The translations under genes and the position numbers were made by a program. The notes under the pieces were generated by a model. The model did not search any database. It had not been told where the DNA came from and worked only from the letters and a program-made list of their open reading frames with translations. Shown piece after piece: positions 15,716 to 28,204 of a stretch of 33,315 bases of DNA (position 1 is its first letter; each line of letters begins with the position of its first letter). Origin of the DNA: Oxalobacter sp. (lineage in GTDB: Bacteria > Pseudomonadota > Gammaproteobacteria > Burkholderiales > Burkholderiaceae_D). The DNA is taken from contig JAFWUI010000016.1 of assembly GCA_017524145.1 (NCBI GenBank), forward strand, positions 1 through 33,315, written 5' to 3'.

Positions 15716-17245
15716 ATGTCTTTCCATTTTGACCCATCATCCAAGCGTGACAAGCGGATTCTGGCTCAGAAGACCGCACGTACTTGGCGTCAGATGGTGA
15801 CCTGGGTATTGGCTCCACTGCTGATTGGTATTGCTGGTGTCAGTATGGCGAACATCAGCCGTATCTGCTATGGGATCAATCAATGGATTTATGGGCATCT
15901 GGGATGGGGGGCACTGGTCTATATGCCGGTGGGCTATGCATTGCTGATTTTTGTCAGCCGCCGGTTTTTCCCGGGAACGCAGGGTAGCGGGATTCCCCAG
16001 GCGATTGCGGTGCTTGAGGATCATGATGGAACCAAGAAATCGAACCTGTTGTCTGTCCGGATAGTGATTGGACGGGTACTGTTGCTGATAGGGGGGTTGG
16101 TTATCGGAGCATCAATCGGTCATGAAGGGCCGATGGTGCAGATTGGCGGTTCCATCATGCATATATTTTTCGGTTATGGAACCTTGAAAAGGGCGGAACA
16201 CCGCCAGATGCTGGTATTGGCAGGCAGTGCTGCGGGGATTGCGGCAACATTCAATACACCGATTGGCGGGATTATGTTTGCCATGGAAGAGATGGCAAAG
16301 AAATATGTGTACCGGGGACATAACCAGACAATCTTTACCGTATTGATGTCGGGTTTGGTGTCGCTGGTCATTATGGGCAGTTACACCTATTTCGGTAAGT
16401 ACCATGTTGACTTGGATTTCATCACGCATGTTCCGGCCATTCTGGTATGTGGTTTTGTCGGTGGTCTTTTTGGGGGTGTTTTCAGTCTGTTGGCACAGAA
16501 AACGCCGGATGGATTGCCAGGAAAACTGCGGCGGTTCCTTGCACATCATCCAATGGCTTTTGCAGCGTGCTGTGGTTTGTTGATGGCATGCTTGAGTTTG
16601 GCAACGGATGGTTTGGTCAATGGCACAGGTTATGTGCCGACAAAGATGGCGCTGGAAAGCGAAACTGCCACACATGTCTGGTTCTATGGACCGGCAAAAT
16701 TCATCGGGACATTGCTGACAGCATTATGTGGTCTTCCTGGCGGGTTGTTTGCGCCAACCTTGGCAGTCGGTGGTGGTTTGGGCGATATGGTTTCGCATAT
16801 GCTGCCGGATATAGCACCACACCGGGCGTTGATTATCTTGGTTATGGTTGCGTATCTTTCAGGCCTGACGCAGTCACCGTTGACTGCTTTTGTGATTTCA
16901 ATGGAAATCACAGGCAGTTACGAAATGCTGTTGCCGATGATTGCTGTCTCATTGGTTGCAAATGCAGTTTCAAAGATAGTATGTCCGACATCGTTCTATC
17001 ATAAATTGGCATTGCGGTTTGAAAAAACAGCAGGACCGGCAGGAACAGATGGGGAAGGGGACAAGGAAAAAGCCCATACCGAAGTGACAACAGCCAATCC
17101 TGGACAAGCAGGGGAGACCAATGCAGGAAACCTGCAGGAGGATGAAGATGGCGCGCAGCCTGAACAGGGAGGCACTGGCTTGGATATGAAGGGAACGGGT
17201 ACATCTGCTTCCCAGGAACCGCCAGACCATAGACAGGCAGGATAG
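15716..17245 (+). CDS. ClC-family chloride channel/antiporter
   Basis: This 509-residue polytopic inner-membrane protein moves Cl- and, in most bacterial members, exchanges it for H+. Chloride-binding signatures are GTQGSGIPQA (the GSGIP loop), GASIGHEGPMVQIG (the GxEGP loop with the gating Glu) and LPGGLFAPTLAVGG. MFAMEEM carries a Glu placed like the internal proton-path Glu of E. coli ClcA, favouring an antiporter. After the last helix a tail of about 70 residues from KTAGPAG onward is Gly/Glu/Thr-rich, looks disordered and has no CBS domain. It ends in TAG. It lies after the groEL terminator and converges with fur. Confidence 0.9.
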   Translation: MSFHFDPSSKRDKRILAQKTARTWRQMVTWVLAPLLIGIAGVSMANISRICYGINQWIYGHLGWGALVYMPVGYALLIFVSRRFFPGTQGSGIPQAIAVLEDHDGTKKSNLLSVRIVIGRVLLLIGGLVIGASIGHEGPMVQIGGSIMHIFFGYGTLKRAEHRQMLVLAGSAAGIAATFNTPIGGIMFAMEEMAKKYVYRGHNQTIFTVLMSGLVSLVIMGSYTYFGKYHVDLDFITHVPAILVCGFVGGLFGGVFSLLAQKTPDGLPGKLRRFLAHHPMAFAACCGLLMACLSLATDGLVNGTGYVPTKMALESETATHVWFYGPAKFIGTLLTALCGLPGGLFAPTLAVGGGLGDMVSHMLPDIAPHRALIILVMVAYLSGLTQSPLTAFVISMEITGSYEMLLPMIAVSLVANAVSKIVCPTSFYHKLALRFEKTAGPAGTDGEGDKEKAHTEVTTANPGQAGETNAGNLQEDEDGAQPEQGGTGLDMKGTGTSASQEPPDHRQAG

Positions 17246-17269
17246 GAATCCATAATGTCTATGGATTCC
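17245..17269. terminator. Hairpin between convergent clc and fur
   Basis: A perfect 10-bp stem, GGAATCCATA (17245-17254) with TATGGATTCC (17260-17269), and a 5-nt loop start at the last base of the clc stop. Neither strand has a T run, so it may stabilise the 3' end or act as a weak shared terminator. Confidence 0.45.
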
Positions 17270-17292
17270 TGAGTTAGGGAAAAGGGATACAG

Positions 17293-17712
17293 TTATTTTT
17301 TCCGGCACTCACGGCACCGGCCGTAGAGGGCAAGGTTATGGTCAACGAGCTCATAGTCCATACGTTTGGCAACTTCCTGTTGATGGCGCTCGATTTCTGC
17401 ATCTTGGAATTCTTCAACCCGACCACAGCTGACACAGACAATATGGTCATGATGGGTACCTTCGTTGAGTTCGTAAACCGCTTTACCTGTTTCAAAATAA
17501 TTGCGTGATAATATGCCAGCCTGTTCAAATTGTGTAAGGACACGGTAAACCGTAGCGAGCCCGATGTCTTGGTTTTCCGCCAGTAATCGACGGTAGACAT
17601 CCTCCGCACTGAAATGGCTTGAAGCATTTTTTTGGAAGATGTCAAGGATTTTCAATCGGGGCAAAGTTGCTTTGAGCCCGCTTGCTTTCAGGTCGCTGGG
17701 TTTGATGGACAT
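17293..17712 (-). CDS. fur: Ferric uptake regulator Fur
   Basis: This 139-residue Fe(II)-sensing repressor of iron uptake genes has a winged helix spanning about 15-85, with [12 protein letters not shown] and the recognition helix [16 protein letters not shown]. The metal site [16 protein letters not shown] (His 87, 88, 90; Cys 93, 96) and the C-terminal CRECRKK (Cys 133, 136) give the structural Zn ligands. The ATG at 17712 gives the canonical length and has GAAAGG upstream; earlier in-frame starts would add unrelated residues. It is divergent from bamE, as usual in Burkholderiales. Likely targets in the window are the feo operon and perhaps the porin. Confidence 0.95.
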   Translation of the reverse strand: MSIKPSDLKASGLKATLPRLKILDIFQKNASSHFSAEDVYRRLLAENQDIGLATVYRVLTQFEQAGILSRNYFETGKAVYELNEGTHHDHIVCVSCGRVEEFQDAEIERHQQEVAKRMDYELVDHNLALYGRCRECRKK

Positions 17713-17740
17713 TATTTTGATGGACCTTTCCGTTTCAAAA

Positions 17741-17769
17741 TTGGTTCTTTGCAGTTTCTGCTTTATCAT
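17741..17769 (+). promoter_or_regulatory. Promoter of bamE
   Basis: TTGGTT (17741-17746), a 17-nt spacer and TATCAT (17764-17769). Predicted start is near 17776, about 37 nt before the bamE ATG. Its -10 overlaps the opposing fur -10. Confidence 0.5.
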
Positions 17770-17793
17770 ATAGCTTTTGCAGAATCTGCTCAA
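17765..17793 (-). promoter_or_regulatory. Promoter of fur
   Basis: On the minus strand, TTGAGC (17793-17788), a 17-nt spacer and TATGAT (17770-17765). Predicted start is near 17758, giving a leader of about 45 nt. It faces the bamE promoter and shares five -10 base pairs with it. Confidence 0.5.
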
Positions 17794-17812
17794 TAAATTG
17801 CTGTTAAGGGTC

Positions 17813-19399
17813 ATGTTCGACATACGTGAAAAACGAGATAATCTGTGGCGTTGCATCCGGGCGTTTTTATTGCTGGCTTCAGCAGTAACCGTGCTGTTTG
17901 GGTGTGCGTCAAGGAATCCCCTGATAGATGAAGATTCCTCAGTCGATGATGACAAGGTGATAGCTGCTATTGAAGCAGATGAACGGAAGCTGCGTGAAGA
18001 ACAGGCTTTGGAAGAACGCCGTGAAAAAGAGCGAGCCTTGGAAGAAGCCAATAAACGGGCTGAAGAAAGGATGCGGACCCAGGCGTCCCAGAAACCTGTC
18101 TTGGAAAGTCATCCTGTGGCGGAACTTCCAAAGGATGTGGAGGGGAAGGCTGTTGGACAGTCATCTCCAGTACCTGTTGTTCCAGAACAGACAGAGTCTA
18201 TCCTGAAGACTGTCGAACCAGAGCATGTCAGTACTGACATCCCTGAAGTGAAAGAAGTGGATGCTTCAGCATCTGGAGAAAGGAAACGTCTGGAAATTGT
18301 CCCTGAATTCCATGCACCTGAACGCCGCTCCATCACTTACAGTGCTTATGGTAATGTTGACAGGGGTGAAAAAGAGGAGGTCCTGCTGAATTCTCCACCA
18401 CGCCCAGTCGAAAAATGGATGGTGTTTTTCACACCTTACCGGGTAAACCGGCAACAGGGCAATTTCATTTCTGCTGAAATGCTCGGACGGCTGCAGCCGG
18501 GCATGACGAAAGATCAGGTGCGGTTTGTATTGGGAACACCGTTGCTGATGGATATGTTCCATGCAAACCGTTGGGATTATCCTTTCCGCTTGTTGAAGAA
18601 GAATGGTGCGTTGACTACATACCGTGTAGCAGTTTTCTTCAATCAGGATGGTGTCGTTGAAAGCGTCAAACATGACAGTCTGCCAGACGAAATTGAATAT
18701 CTGAATCAGATTACTGCTGATGAAGACTCAATGGATAAGCCAAAGAAAGAAGGTCTGGCGACAACAAACCAACATATGACCGGCGATTTCCAGCCAGGCA
18801 GTTCCCCTTCGCCGCTTGAAGCAGGTGCTTCCGGGGCACCATCGCCAGAAGAGCTTGAACGTCAATTGCCGGCGATTGCGCCTGTTCGGACAACAGGAGG
18901 TGAGCCTGATGTCCATAAACCGGATTATATTCCAGGACGGGTTTCAAAGGGCGGTAAGCCATCCCGTCCATTGCCAGGCGTGAAACCAGTTTCCCGCCAG
19001 GCATGGACACCTAAGGATATTGCGATTGCAGTACCGGAAATCAAAGGGGATGACGGGCCGGAACAGGTTGTGGATTATCAGAGTCTGCCGTCTTACCGTA
19101 CAGGGACCTATGGCAGTGGACAGCCCGGGGCTCTTCGTCCTATCAGTGCATTCAGGCCTTCAATGGTCAGGGAACCTATTGAGGGGGCTGTTTCTGAAGA
19201 AAAACGTTCCGAGTGGATGGCTAACCGTGATGCGATGCTGCGGGCGTTGCATGCTTATGACGATACTGAAGAAGGCGAGGGTGTCAAGAACCTGACGTAT
19301 GACAGCATCAAGAAGTTTGAATCCATCAGTATCCCTCGGCGCACGGATAAGATGGTTCCTGAATCACCAAACCTTAAACACATCGGAAATATCCAATAA
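17813..19399 (+). CDS. bamE: Outer-membrane assembly lipoprotein BamE, greatly extended
   Basis: BamE is a small lipoprotein of the BAM complex that inserts beta-barrel proteins in the outer membrane; it is normally about 110-180 residues. Here the frame is 528 residues. From ATG 17813 the lipoprotein signal ends in LFGC (Cys 31). Residues about 45-90 are a charged helix ([20 protein letters not shown]), probably coiled coil, and 91-200 are Pro/Glu/Val-rich linker. The BamE (SmpA/OmlA) domain occupies about 205-293: [31 protein letters not shown] and NRWDYPFR. The last 235 residues are Pro/Gly/Ser-rich with no family I recognise. Position between fur and dapB confirms orthology. Coding quality is even throughout, with no frameshift seen. 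Confidence 0.88.
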   Translation: MFDIREKRDNLWRCIRAFLLLASAVTVLFGCASRNPLIDEDSSVDDDKVIAAIEADERKLREEQALEERREKERALEEANKRAEERMRTQASQKPVLESHPVAELPKDVEGKAVGQSSPVPVVPEQTESILKTVEPEHVSTDIPEVKEVDASASGERKRLEIVPEFHAPERRSITYSAYGNVDRGEKEEVLLNSPPRPVEKWMVFFTPYRVNRQQGNFISAEMLGRLQPGMTKDQVRFVLGTPLLMDMFHANRWDYPFRLLKKNGALTTYRVAVFFNQDGVVESVKHDSLPDEIEYLNQITADEDSMDKPKKEGLATTNQHMTGDFQPGSSPSPLEAGASGAPSPEELERQLPAIAPVRTTGGEPDVHKPDYIPGRVSKGGKPSRPLPGVKPVSRQAWTPKDIAIAVPEIKGDDGPEQVVDYQSLPSYRTGTYGSGQPGALRPISAFRPSMVREPIEGAVSEEKRSEWMANRDAMLRALHAYDDTEEGEGVKNLTYDSIKKFESISIPRRTDKMVPESPNLKHIGNIQ

Positions 19400-19401
19400 A
19401 G

Positions 19402-20208
19402 ATGAATAATATGAAAATTGCTATTGCCGGGGCAAATGGCCGGATGGGACATATGTTGATTGAAGCCGTCCTTGATGCGGAAGATGCCGATCTTACAGGT
19501 GCATTGGATGTGCCGGGTTCGCCTGCTATTGGAAAGGATGCAGGTATGTTTCTGGGACAGCAGACTGGAATACAGGTTGAATCTGATATGGCCAAGGCAT
19601 TTACCGGTGCTGGATATGTCATTGATTTCACCCGCCCAGCAGGGACCTTGGAACATCTGGCTTGGTGTGTGGAACACGGTGTCAAGATGGTTATTGGGAC
19701 AACAGGTTTTGACGATGCTGGTAAACAGGCGATTGCTGACGCAGCTAAAAAGATTCCAGTTGTTTTTGCACCGAATATGAGTGTGGGTGTGAATGTGACG
19801 ATGAAACTGCTGGCCATTGCCGCCAAGCATTTTGCCAAAGGTTATGACATTGAGATTATTGAAGCCCACCACCGTCATAAGATGGATGCGCCATCTGGTA
19901 CTGCTCTCCGGATGGGGGAAGTCATTGCAGATGCTGTTGGACGGAATCTGAAAGAATGTGGTGTTTTTGCCAGGGAAGGGATTACAGGGGAACGTGATCC
20001 TTCTTCAATTGGTTTTTCTACAATCCGTGGTGGCGATATTGTGGGAGACCATACCGTTCTCTTTGCAGGAACAGGGGAAAGGATTGAGATTTCCCATAAA
20101 TCAGCAAGCCGCGCATCTTACGCGCAGGGAAGCCTGATTGCCTGCCGTTTCCTTGCAGGTAAGACAGAAGGCCTTTATGACATGCAGGATGTCCTGAACC
20201 TGAAGTGA
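19402..20208 (+). CDS. dapB: 4-hydroxy-tetrahydrodipicolinate reductase
   Basis: This 268-residue NAD(P)H-dependent enzyme reduces the dipicolinate precursor in lysine and diaminopimelate synthesis. The nucleotide-binding loop is [17 protein letters not shown] (about 5-21). [19 protein letters not shown] and the signature [16 protein letters not shown] include the catalytic His and Lys. The ATG at 19402 lies 2 nt after the bamE stop; ATG 19411 (MKIAIAG) is an alternative. It is probably in one transcript with bamE. The C-terminal [16 protein letters not shown] is typical. Confidence 0.96.
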   Translation: MNNMKIAIAGANGRMGHMLIEAVLDAEDADLTGALDVPGSPAIGKDAGMFLGQQTGIQVESDMAKAFTGAGYVIDFTRPAGTLEHLAWCVEHGVKMVIGTTGFDDAGKQAIADAAKKIPVVFAPNMSVGVNVTMKLLAIAAKHFAKGYDIEIIEAHHRHKMDAPSGTALRMGEVIADAVGRNLKECGVFAREGITGERDPSSIGFSTIRGGDIVGDHTVLFAGTGERIEISHKSASRASYAQGSLIACRFLAGKTEGLYDMQDVLNLK

Positions 20209-20247
20209 ATTGCTATGGACCTGACAGTATAGGGCAGGTCTGGCTGA

Positions 20248-22935
<2,688 letters not shown>

Positions 22936-22951
22936 CTGACAGGAACTGTTT

Positions 22952-23578
22952 ATGGAATTCATACAAAGTCCCCGTTTCCGTTTCATCGCCCGTTGGTTTG
23001 CTGTCATTGGGCTTGTTTTCATGCTGGCTGCGTGTGGATTCCATTTGCGGGGAGATTTCAAATTCGATTTCCGGTCAATGTATGTCGATCCTCAAGGTTC
23101 TCCGCTCTTCCGGCTGATTAAACGCTTGAACAGGGGAATGCAGATGACCGAGATTGTCCAGAATCCCAAGGAGGCAGAAGTCATCCTGTCAATTACCCAG
23201 GAAAGGGAGAAACAGAAAACCCTATCCTATGACAATCATGGGGATGCCCGGGAATATGCGCTGTTTTACCGGGTGACATATTCATTGCGGACCCAGAAGG
23301 GGAAGGAATTGGTTGCGCCGACAACCATTACCCTGCGTCGGACAATGACCTATGATGATTCGGAAGACTTGGCAAAAGAGCGTGAAAAACGGATGTTGTA
23401 TGCTGATATGCAGCAGGATATTGCCAATCAGATCCTACGCCGTCTGAGCAAGGTTTCGATGGATGGATCAGACCGTTTGCCAGAGGTGACAGAAGCCGAT
23501 GATGGAATGCCTCAGAATCAGAATGCAGAAATGCCTGGGGGTATATTCCAGATTGAGCCTGATACGGGCAGTCAATGA
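22952..23578 (+). CDS. lptE: LPS-assembly lipoprotein LptE
   Basis: This 208-residue outer-membrane lipoprotein plugs the LptD barrel and helps deliver LPS to the cell surface. The signal peptide ends in the lipobox LAAC with Cys 28, followed at once by GFHLRGDF, the typical LptE mature start. The middle part (about 60-160) has the strands and helices of the family, with YRVTYSLRT and MLYADMQQDIANQILRRL. The last 40 residues are a polar, Gln/Asp-rich tail. It lies 16 nt after leuS and 24 nt before holA, the conserved leuS-lptE-holA order. Confidence 0.92.
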   Translation: MEFIQSPRFRFIARWFAVIGLVFMLAACGFHLRGDFKFDFRSMYVDPQGSPLFRLIKRLNRGMQMTEIVQNPKEAEVILSITQEREKQKTLSYDNHGDAREYALFYRVTYSLRTQKGKELVAPTTITLRRTMTYDDSEDLAKEREKRMLYADMQQDIANQILRRLSKVSMDGSDRLPEVTEADDGMPQNQNAEMPGGIFQIEPDTGSQ

Positions 23579-23602
23579 TTCCAACGCTGATGGCGTAAAG
23601 AT

Positions 23603-24619
23603 ATGCAGCTGCGATATGAAGCGCTTGAAACCCATCTGAAAGGAGGGCTTTCGCCGTTGTATGTGCTGACTGGTGATGAATACCTGTTGGTGCAGGAAGC
23701 GGTAGACCTGATTCGTGCAGCAGCCCATGGACAGGGTTTCACGGAACGTCAGGTTTTTACGGTTGAACGGGGTTTCAAATGGGAAGACTTGTATCTTGCA
23801 GGCAATGCCTTATCCTTGTTTGGTGACCGTAAACTGATTGAATTACGGATTCCTTCAGGGAAACCAGGCAAAGAAGGATCACAAGCCCTCCAACAATATA
23901 TATCAGGGTTGTCCCCGGATAATGTCACCTTGATTACCCTTCCCCAATTGGACTGGAGTACCCGGAAATCCGGGTGGGTTGCAGCATTGCAGAAGCAGGC
24001 AGTTTATATTGAAGTGAATCCAATCAATATTGCCCAATTGGGAGGATGGATTGCCGCCCGTCTCCGGAAACAGCATCAACAGGTGGACCAGGCATCCATC
24101 CGGTTCTTGGTTGAACGGGTTGAAGGCAACCTGTTGGCTGCATGGCAGGAAATCCAGAAACTGGGTCTCCTGTATCCGGAAGGGATGCTGACGGAAGAGC
24201 AGGTACGGGGGGCTGTTCTTGATGTTGCCCGTTATGATGTTTTCCAGGTCAATGAAGCAATGCTCGGACGTGATACTGCCCGATTCATCCGTATGATGGA
24301 TGGCCTGAAGGGGGAAGGGACGCCTTTACCATTGCTGTTATGGGTGTTTGTTGATGGAATCCGGATGCTGCTCCGTTGCCGGCAGGCGTTGGATGCAGGT
24401 ATGCCGTCATCAGAAGTTGCACGTACCAACCGGCTTCGGGGATCCCGTGAGCGTCTGGTAATGGGTGCCTTGCGTCACCTGGATCAGGGAAAACTGATAA
24501 AAGCGTTGCAACAGGTTTCAGATATTGACCGTATGGTGAAAGGGCTCGACTCCAGACAGGGGCAGGGTGATGCTTGGGATGCCCTGACACAGTTGGGGAT
24601 TTCATTTTCCCAACCTTGA
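23603..24619 (+). CDS. holA: DNA polymerase III subunit delta
   Basis: This 338-residue clamp-loader subunit opens the beta clamp ring. The N-terminal phrase [23 protein letters not shown] (about 16-38, in pieces) is the usual start of HolA and precedes the clamp-binding helix. The rest follows the AAA-like fold with a degenerate nucleotide site and a C-terminal collar domain, where [17 protein letters not shown] is typical. No Walker A is expected in delta. The start at 23603 follows the lptE stop by 24 nt. Its stop is 52 nt before proA. Confidence 0.93.
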   Translation: MQLRYEALETHLKGGLSPLYVLTGDEYLLVQEAVDLIRAAAHGQGFTERQVFTVERGFKWEDLYLAGNALSLFGDRKLIELRIPSGKPGKEGSQALQQYISGLSPDNVTLITLPQLDWSTRKSGWVAALQKQAVYIEVNPINIAQLGGWIAARLRKQHQQVDQASIRFLVERVEGNLLAAWQEIQKLGLLYPEGMLTEEQVRGAVLDVARYDVFQVNEAMLGRDTARFIRMMDGLKGEGTPLPLLLWVFVDGIRMLLRCRQALDAGMPSSEVARTNRLRGSRERLVMGALRHLDQGKLIKALQQVSDIDRMVKGLDSRQGQGDAWDALTQLGISFSQP

Positions 24620-24671
24620 AAAATGCCATGGGAAGGAACAGCCTTCTCCTTGTAGATTGGATAGGAAAATC

Positions 24672-25937
24672 ATGGAAATCAAAGATTATATGACCCGTAT
24701 CGGGAAACAGGCGCGCGAAGCTGCAGAAGTGATGGCAAAGGCTGATACAGCTACAAAGAACAGGGCATTGCTGTTTATTGCGGAAGCTATCCGCCGTGAA
24801 GTACCGCTGTTGCGTGAAGCCAATCAGAAGGATTTGGCGCTTGCCCGTGAAAAAGGGCTGGAGGCAGCATTGCTTGACCGTTTGGCATTGTCGGATAAGG
24901 CGATTGAAACCATGGCAGTTGGTTTGGAGCAGATTGCCGCTTTAGCAGACCCGATTGGCGCAGTTTCCAATCTACGGTTCCAGCCATCGGGTATCCAGGT
25001 AGGGCAGATGCGGGTACCGCTGGGTGTAATCGGGATTATCTATGAAGCCAGGCCGAATGTAACTGTTGATGCGGCAGGATTGTGTATCAAGAGCGGTAAC
25101 GCAACAATCTTGAGGGGAGGGTCAGAAGCCATCACCTGCAACCAGGTTCTTGCTGGTCTGGTAAAAGAAGGGCTACGGAAAGCAGGATTGCCGGAAAATG
25201 CTGTCCAGGTTGTTGAAACGGTTGACCGTGCTGCAGTCGGTGAACTCATCACCATGACAGAGTATGTCGATATCATCGTCCCACGGGGTGGGAAAGGGTT
25301 GATTGAACGTCTGATGCGTGAATCACGGATTCCAATGATCAAGCATCTGGATGGTATCTGCCATATTTATATTGATGATGAAGCAGATCCTCAAAAAGCC
25401 CTGGATATCTGTTTCAATGCAAAATGCCAGCGTTATGGGACCTGCAATACGATGGAGACATTGCTGGTGGCTGAGGATGTGGCAGACATCATCCTGCCAG
25501 AACTGGCGGAACGTTATGGAACTGAAACAGTTGAACTGCGTTGTGATGACCGGTCTTATGGCATCTTGAAAGGTTACCCTTATCTGAAAAAAGCTGTTGA
25601 AGCTGACTGGTCAACTGAATACTTGGCACCGGTACTTGCCATCCGGGTGGTTGATGGTGTGGAAGCGGCTATTGCCCATATCAACCGTTATTCATCCAAG
25701 CATACAGAAGCCATCATTACGGAAAATTACAGCAAATCTTTGAAATTCCTGCGGGAAGTCGATTCCTCATCAGTCATGGTGAATGCTTCCACCCGTTTTG
25801 CAGATGGCTTTGAATATGGGCTTGGTGCAGAAATCGGTATTTCAAACGACAAGTTGCATGCCAGGGGACCGGTTGGTCTGGAAGGGTTGACATCCATGAA
25901 ATATGTCGTGTTTGGACATGGCGAAGTCCGTCGGTGA
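24672..25937 (+). CDS. proA: Gamma-glutamyl phosphate reductase
   Basis: This 421-residue NADPH-dependent enzyme makes glutamate 5-semialdehyde in proline synthesis. It belongs to the aldehyde dehydrogenase superfamily. Signatures are [42 protein letters not shown] and the catalytic Cys in [14 protein letters not shown]. It ends with [18 protein letters not shown] 24672 follows AGGA and is preferred to an in-frame TTG 15 nt upstream. No proB is seen nearby, in keeping with the separate placement of proA beside holA in betaproteobacteria. Confidence 0.96.
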   Translation: MEIKDYMTRIGKQAREAAEVMAKADTATKNRALLFIAEAIRREVPLLREANQKDLALAREKGLEAALLDRLALSDKAIETMAVGLEQIAALADPIGAVSNLRFQPSGIQVGQMRVPLGVIGIIYEARPNVTVDAAGLCIKSGNATILRGGSEAITCNQVLAGLVKEGLRKAGLPENAVQVVETVDRAAVGELITMTEYVDIIVPRGGKGLIERLMRESRIPMIKHLDGICHIYIDDEADPQKALDICFNAKCQRYGTCNTMETLLVAEDVADIILPELAERYGTETVELRCDDRSYGILKGYPYLKKAVEADWSTEYLAPVLAIRVVDGVEAAIAHINRYSSKHTEAIITENYSKSLKFLREVDSSSVMVNASTRFADGFEYGLGAEIGISNDKLHARGPVGLEGLTSMKYVVFGHGEVRR

Positions 25938-25962
25938 TTGTTGATTTGAAAAGGAGTGGTTT

Positions 25963-27195
25963 ATGCCGGCAGCCTATTCTTTTTTCTGTCCCTGCCCAAG
26001 AGGGCTTGAAGAAGTCTTGTCCCAGGAACTGCATGAAATTGCCACAAAAAGTACAACATTGAAAATCCATCGGGCTGTTCCGGGGGGAGTGCATTGTTCC
26101 GGCAGCCTTGAAGATGGCTGGCTGTTGAACCTGCATACCCGGATTGCCTCCCGTATCCTGCTCCGGTTTGCCCAATCAAGTTACCGGAATGAAGATGATA
26201 TCTACAGGTTGGCTGTCAAACAACCATGGGAGCAATGGTTTGAAGTCAGCAATACCATCCGTATTGATGTAGCAGCCATCAAGTCACCGCTGAAGAGCTT
26301 GAATTTTGCGGTATTGCGCGTAAAGGATGCCATTGTTGACCGTTTCCGTAGCCGGTTGCATGAACGTCCAGATGTCGATACCCGTAACCCGGACATCCGT
26401 GTTTCGGCATTTCTCGATGCCCATAATGTTACGTTGTATCTGGATACTTCCGGCGAAGCATTGTTCAAACGGGGATGGCGTACAGAAACCGGGGAAGCGC
26501 CATTGCGCGAAAACCTGGCTGCTGGATTGATCAGGATGACCGGTTGGAAGCCCGGTAAGCCCTTGTTTGATCCCATGTGCGGTTCAGGAACCATCCTGAT
26601 TGAAGCTGCCCAGATGATGGCAGGCATTCCGCCAGGAATCAACCGCCATTTTGCCTTTGAGCGGATGCAGGGGTTTGACCGGGAATGGTGGCAGTCGATG
26701 AAAGAGCAGGCAAAGCGTACTGCCATTAAAGAGCCACCGATGCTCTTCGGCAGTGATATTTCCACAGCGATGCTGGCAAAAGCCAAGAAAAACATCGCCA
26801 ATGCCGGGATTCCTTTTGAGATACCGCTCCAGCAGGTTGAAGCACAGGAAATCAGGCTGCCGGTGGACAGGCCAGGAATCATCCTGACCAATCCTCCTTA
26901 TGGGGAACGTATCAATGTCCGTGGCAACCGCAGTCTGGAGAATGAAGACAGGGCACCGCATTTCTACCAGTTGTTCAGCACAACACTGAAACAGCGTTTT
27001 GCCGGCTGGTCTGTCTATCTGTTTACAGCCGACCTGTCAGTGCCGAAAATGATGCGGTTGAAAGAATCCCAACGGACACCTTTGTTCAACGGTGCCATTG
27101 AATGCCGTCTATTCCGTTTCGATATGGTATCAGGCTCTAATCGGGGAAAGGAGCCACGGGTTTTCAGAAGGATGCCTGCACAAGGGGACCAATGA
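25963..27195 (+). CDS. RlmL-type 23S rRNA guanine-N2 methyltransferase
   Basis: This 410-residue protein has an N-terminal THUMP domain (about 45-155) and a Rossmann methyltransferase domain. It resembles the first half of E. coli RlmL, which makes m2G2445 in 23S rRNA. The start FFCPCPRGLEEVLSQEL is typical. GEAPLRENLAAGLI and the AdoMet-binding DPMCGSGTILIEAA lead to the catalytic TNPPYGERI. The RlmK half of the E. coli fusion is absent, so this is a stand-alone enzyme. AAGGAG lies before the ATG, 25 nt after proA. Older databases call such proteins N6-adenine DNA methylases, which the THUMP domain argues against. Confidence 0.87.
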   Translation: MPAAYSFFCPCPRGLEEVLSQELHEIATKSTTLKIHRAVPGGVHCSGSLEDGWLLNLHTRIASRILLRFAQSSYRNEDDIYRLAVKQPWEQWFEVSNTIRIDVAAIKSPLKSLNFAVLRVKDAIVDRFRSRLHERPDVDTRNPDIRVSAFLDAHNVTLYLDTSGEALFKRGWRTETGEAPLRENLAAGLIRMTGWKPGKPLFDPMCGSGTILIEAAQMMAGIPPGINRHFAFERMQGFDREWWQSMKEQAKRTAIKEPPMLFGSDISTAMLAKAKKNIANAGIPFEIPLQQVEAQEIRLPVDRPGIILTNPPYGERINVRGNRSLENEDRAPHFYQLFSTTLKQRFAGWSVYLFTADLSVPKMMRLKESQRTPLFNGAIECRLFRFDMVSGSNRGKEPRVFRRMPAQGDQ

Positions 27196-27274
27196 AATAA
27201 GGGCAATCTGACAACTCGTTTTTCAGGTTGCCAGCAGGTAAAATATCCCTATCGTGTATCAATGGGAGTGGACA

Positions 27275-28105
27275 GTGACTTTTATCGAAAAACTGACTGC
27301 CGCATGGCAGAAAAACAATTCCCTGCTGTGCGTAGGGCTTGACCCGGCAATTGGCCGTTTTCCTGTCCATCTGCAAGGTAAGCCTGATGCCATTTATGCT
27401 TTCTGTAAAGGCATTGTTGATGCAACGGCTGATTTGGTCTGTGCTTTCAAACCGCAGATTGCCTATTTCGCAGCGGAGAAAGCGGAAGACCAGTTGGAAG
27501 CAATCTGCGCTTACATCCATGAACAGTATCCTGGTATCCCTGTCCTGTTGGATGGGAAACGGGGGGATATCGGTGCAACAGCGACCCAATATGCCCGTGA
27601 AGCATTTGAACGTTTCAATGCAGATGCTGTGACATTGAGCCCATATATGGGATTTGATTCCATTGAACCTTATTTTGAATACCCTGACCGTGGCACCATC
27701 CTGCTGGTCAGGACTTCCAATCCTGGGGGCTCTGACCTGCAGGCGTTGGATGTCTTGGTCGATGGCAAGGCTGTTCCCCTGTACCAGCATGTTGCCCGTC
27801 TGGTTGCGCAGAAGTGGAACAGCCATGGACAATGCGGCTTGGTGGTTGGGGCGACCTACCCTGCCGAAATTGCCGCTGTGCGTCAGATTGTCGGGGATAT
27901 GCCCCTGCTGGTGCCGGGTATCGGTGCGCAGGGGGGGGATATCCAGGCAACTGTAACTGCAGGGAAGACAACTGCTGGAACAGGCATGATGATCAATTCT
28001 TCCCGGGCAATCCTCTATGCGGGGGAAAAGGAAGGGGAAAACTATGCAGCCTTCTCCCGTGAAGCCGCAATCAAGACACGGGATGCCATCAACCAATACC
28101 GTTGA
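27275..28105 (+). CDS. pyrF: Orotidine 5'-phosphate decarboxylase
   Basis: This 276-residue enzyme of the type 2 PyrF family converts OMP to UMP, the last step of pyrimidine synthesis. The catalytic Asp-x-Lys motif is [18 protein letters not shown] (about 85-102). [13 protein letters not shown] near the start and VVGATYPAE toward the C-terminus are family phrases. GTG 27275 is chosen because GGGAG lies 7 nt upstream and the result TFIEKL matches relatives; a GTG at 27254 would add seven unlikely residues. It lies 79 nt after the methyltransferase and is followed by a terminator. Confidence 0.95.
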   Translation: MTFIEKLTAAWQKNNSLLCVGLDPAIGRFPVHLQGKPDAIYAFCKGIVDATADLVCAFKPQIAYFAAEKAEDQLEAICAYIHEQYPGIPVLLDGKRGDIGATATQYAREAFERFNADAVTLSPYMGFDSIEPYFEYPDRGTILLVRTSNPGGSDLQALDVLVDGKAVPLYQHVARLVAQKWNSHGQCGLVVGATYPAEIAAVRQIVGDMPLLVPGIGAQGGDIQATVTAGKTTAGTGMMINSSRAILYAGEKEGENYAAFSREAAIKTRDAINQYR

Positions 28106-28144
28106 GGAACAGGCCACATCCAGACGATTGTGTTCCTGATAGGA

Positions 28145-28192
28145 AGACAGCCTGACATTGATGATATTGCGATGCTTAGGCTGTCTGTTTTT
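28145..28192 (+). terminator. pyrF terminator
   Basis: AGACAGCCT (28145-28153) pairs with AGGCTGTCT (28178-28186), 9 bp across a 24-nt loop, followed by GTTTTTG. It lies between convergent pyrF and hrcA, ending 13 nt from the hrcA stop. Confidence 0.7.
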
Positions 28193-28204
28193 GAAAAAGG
28201 AGCA

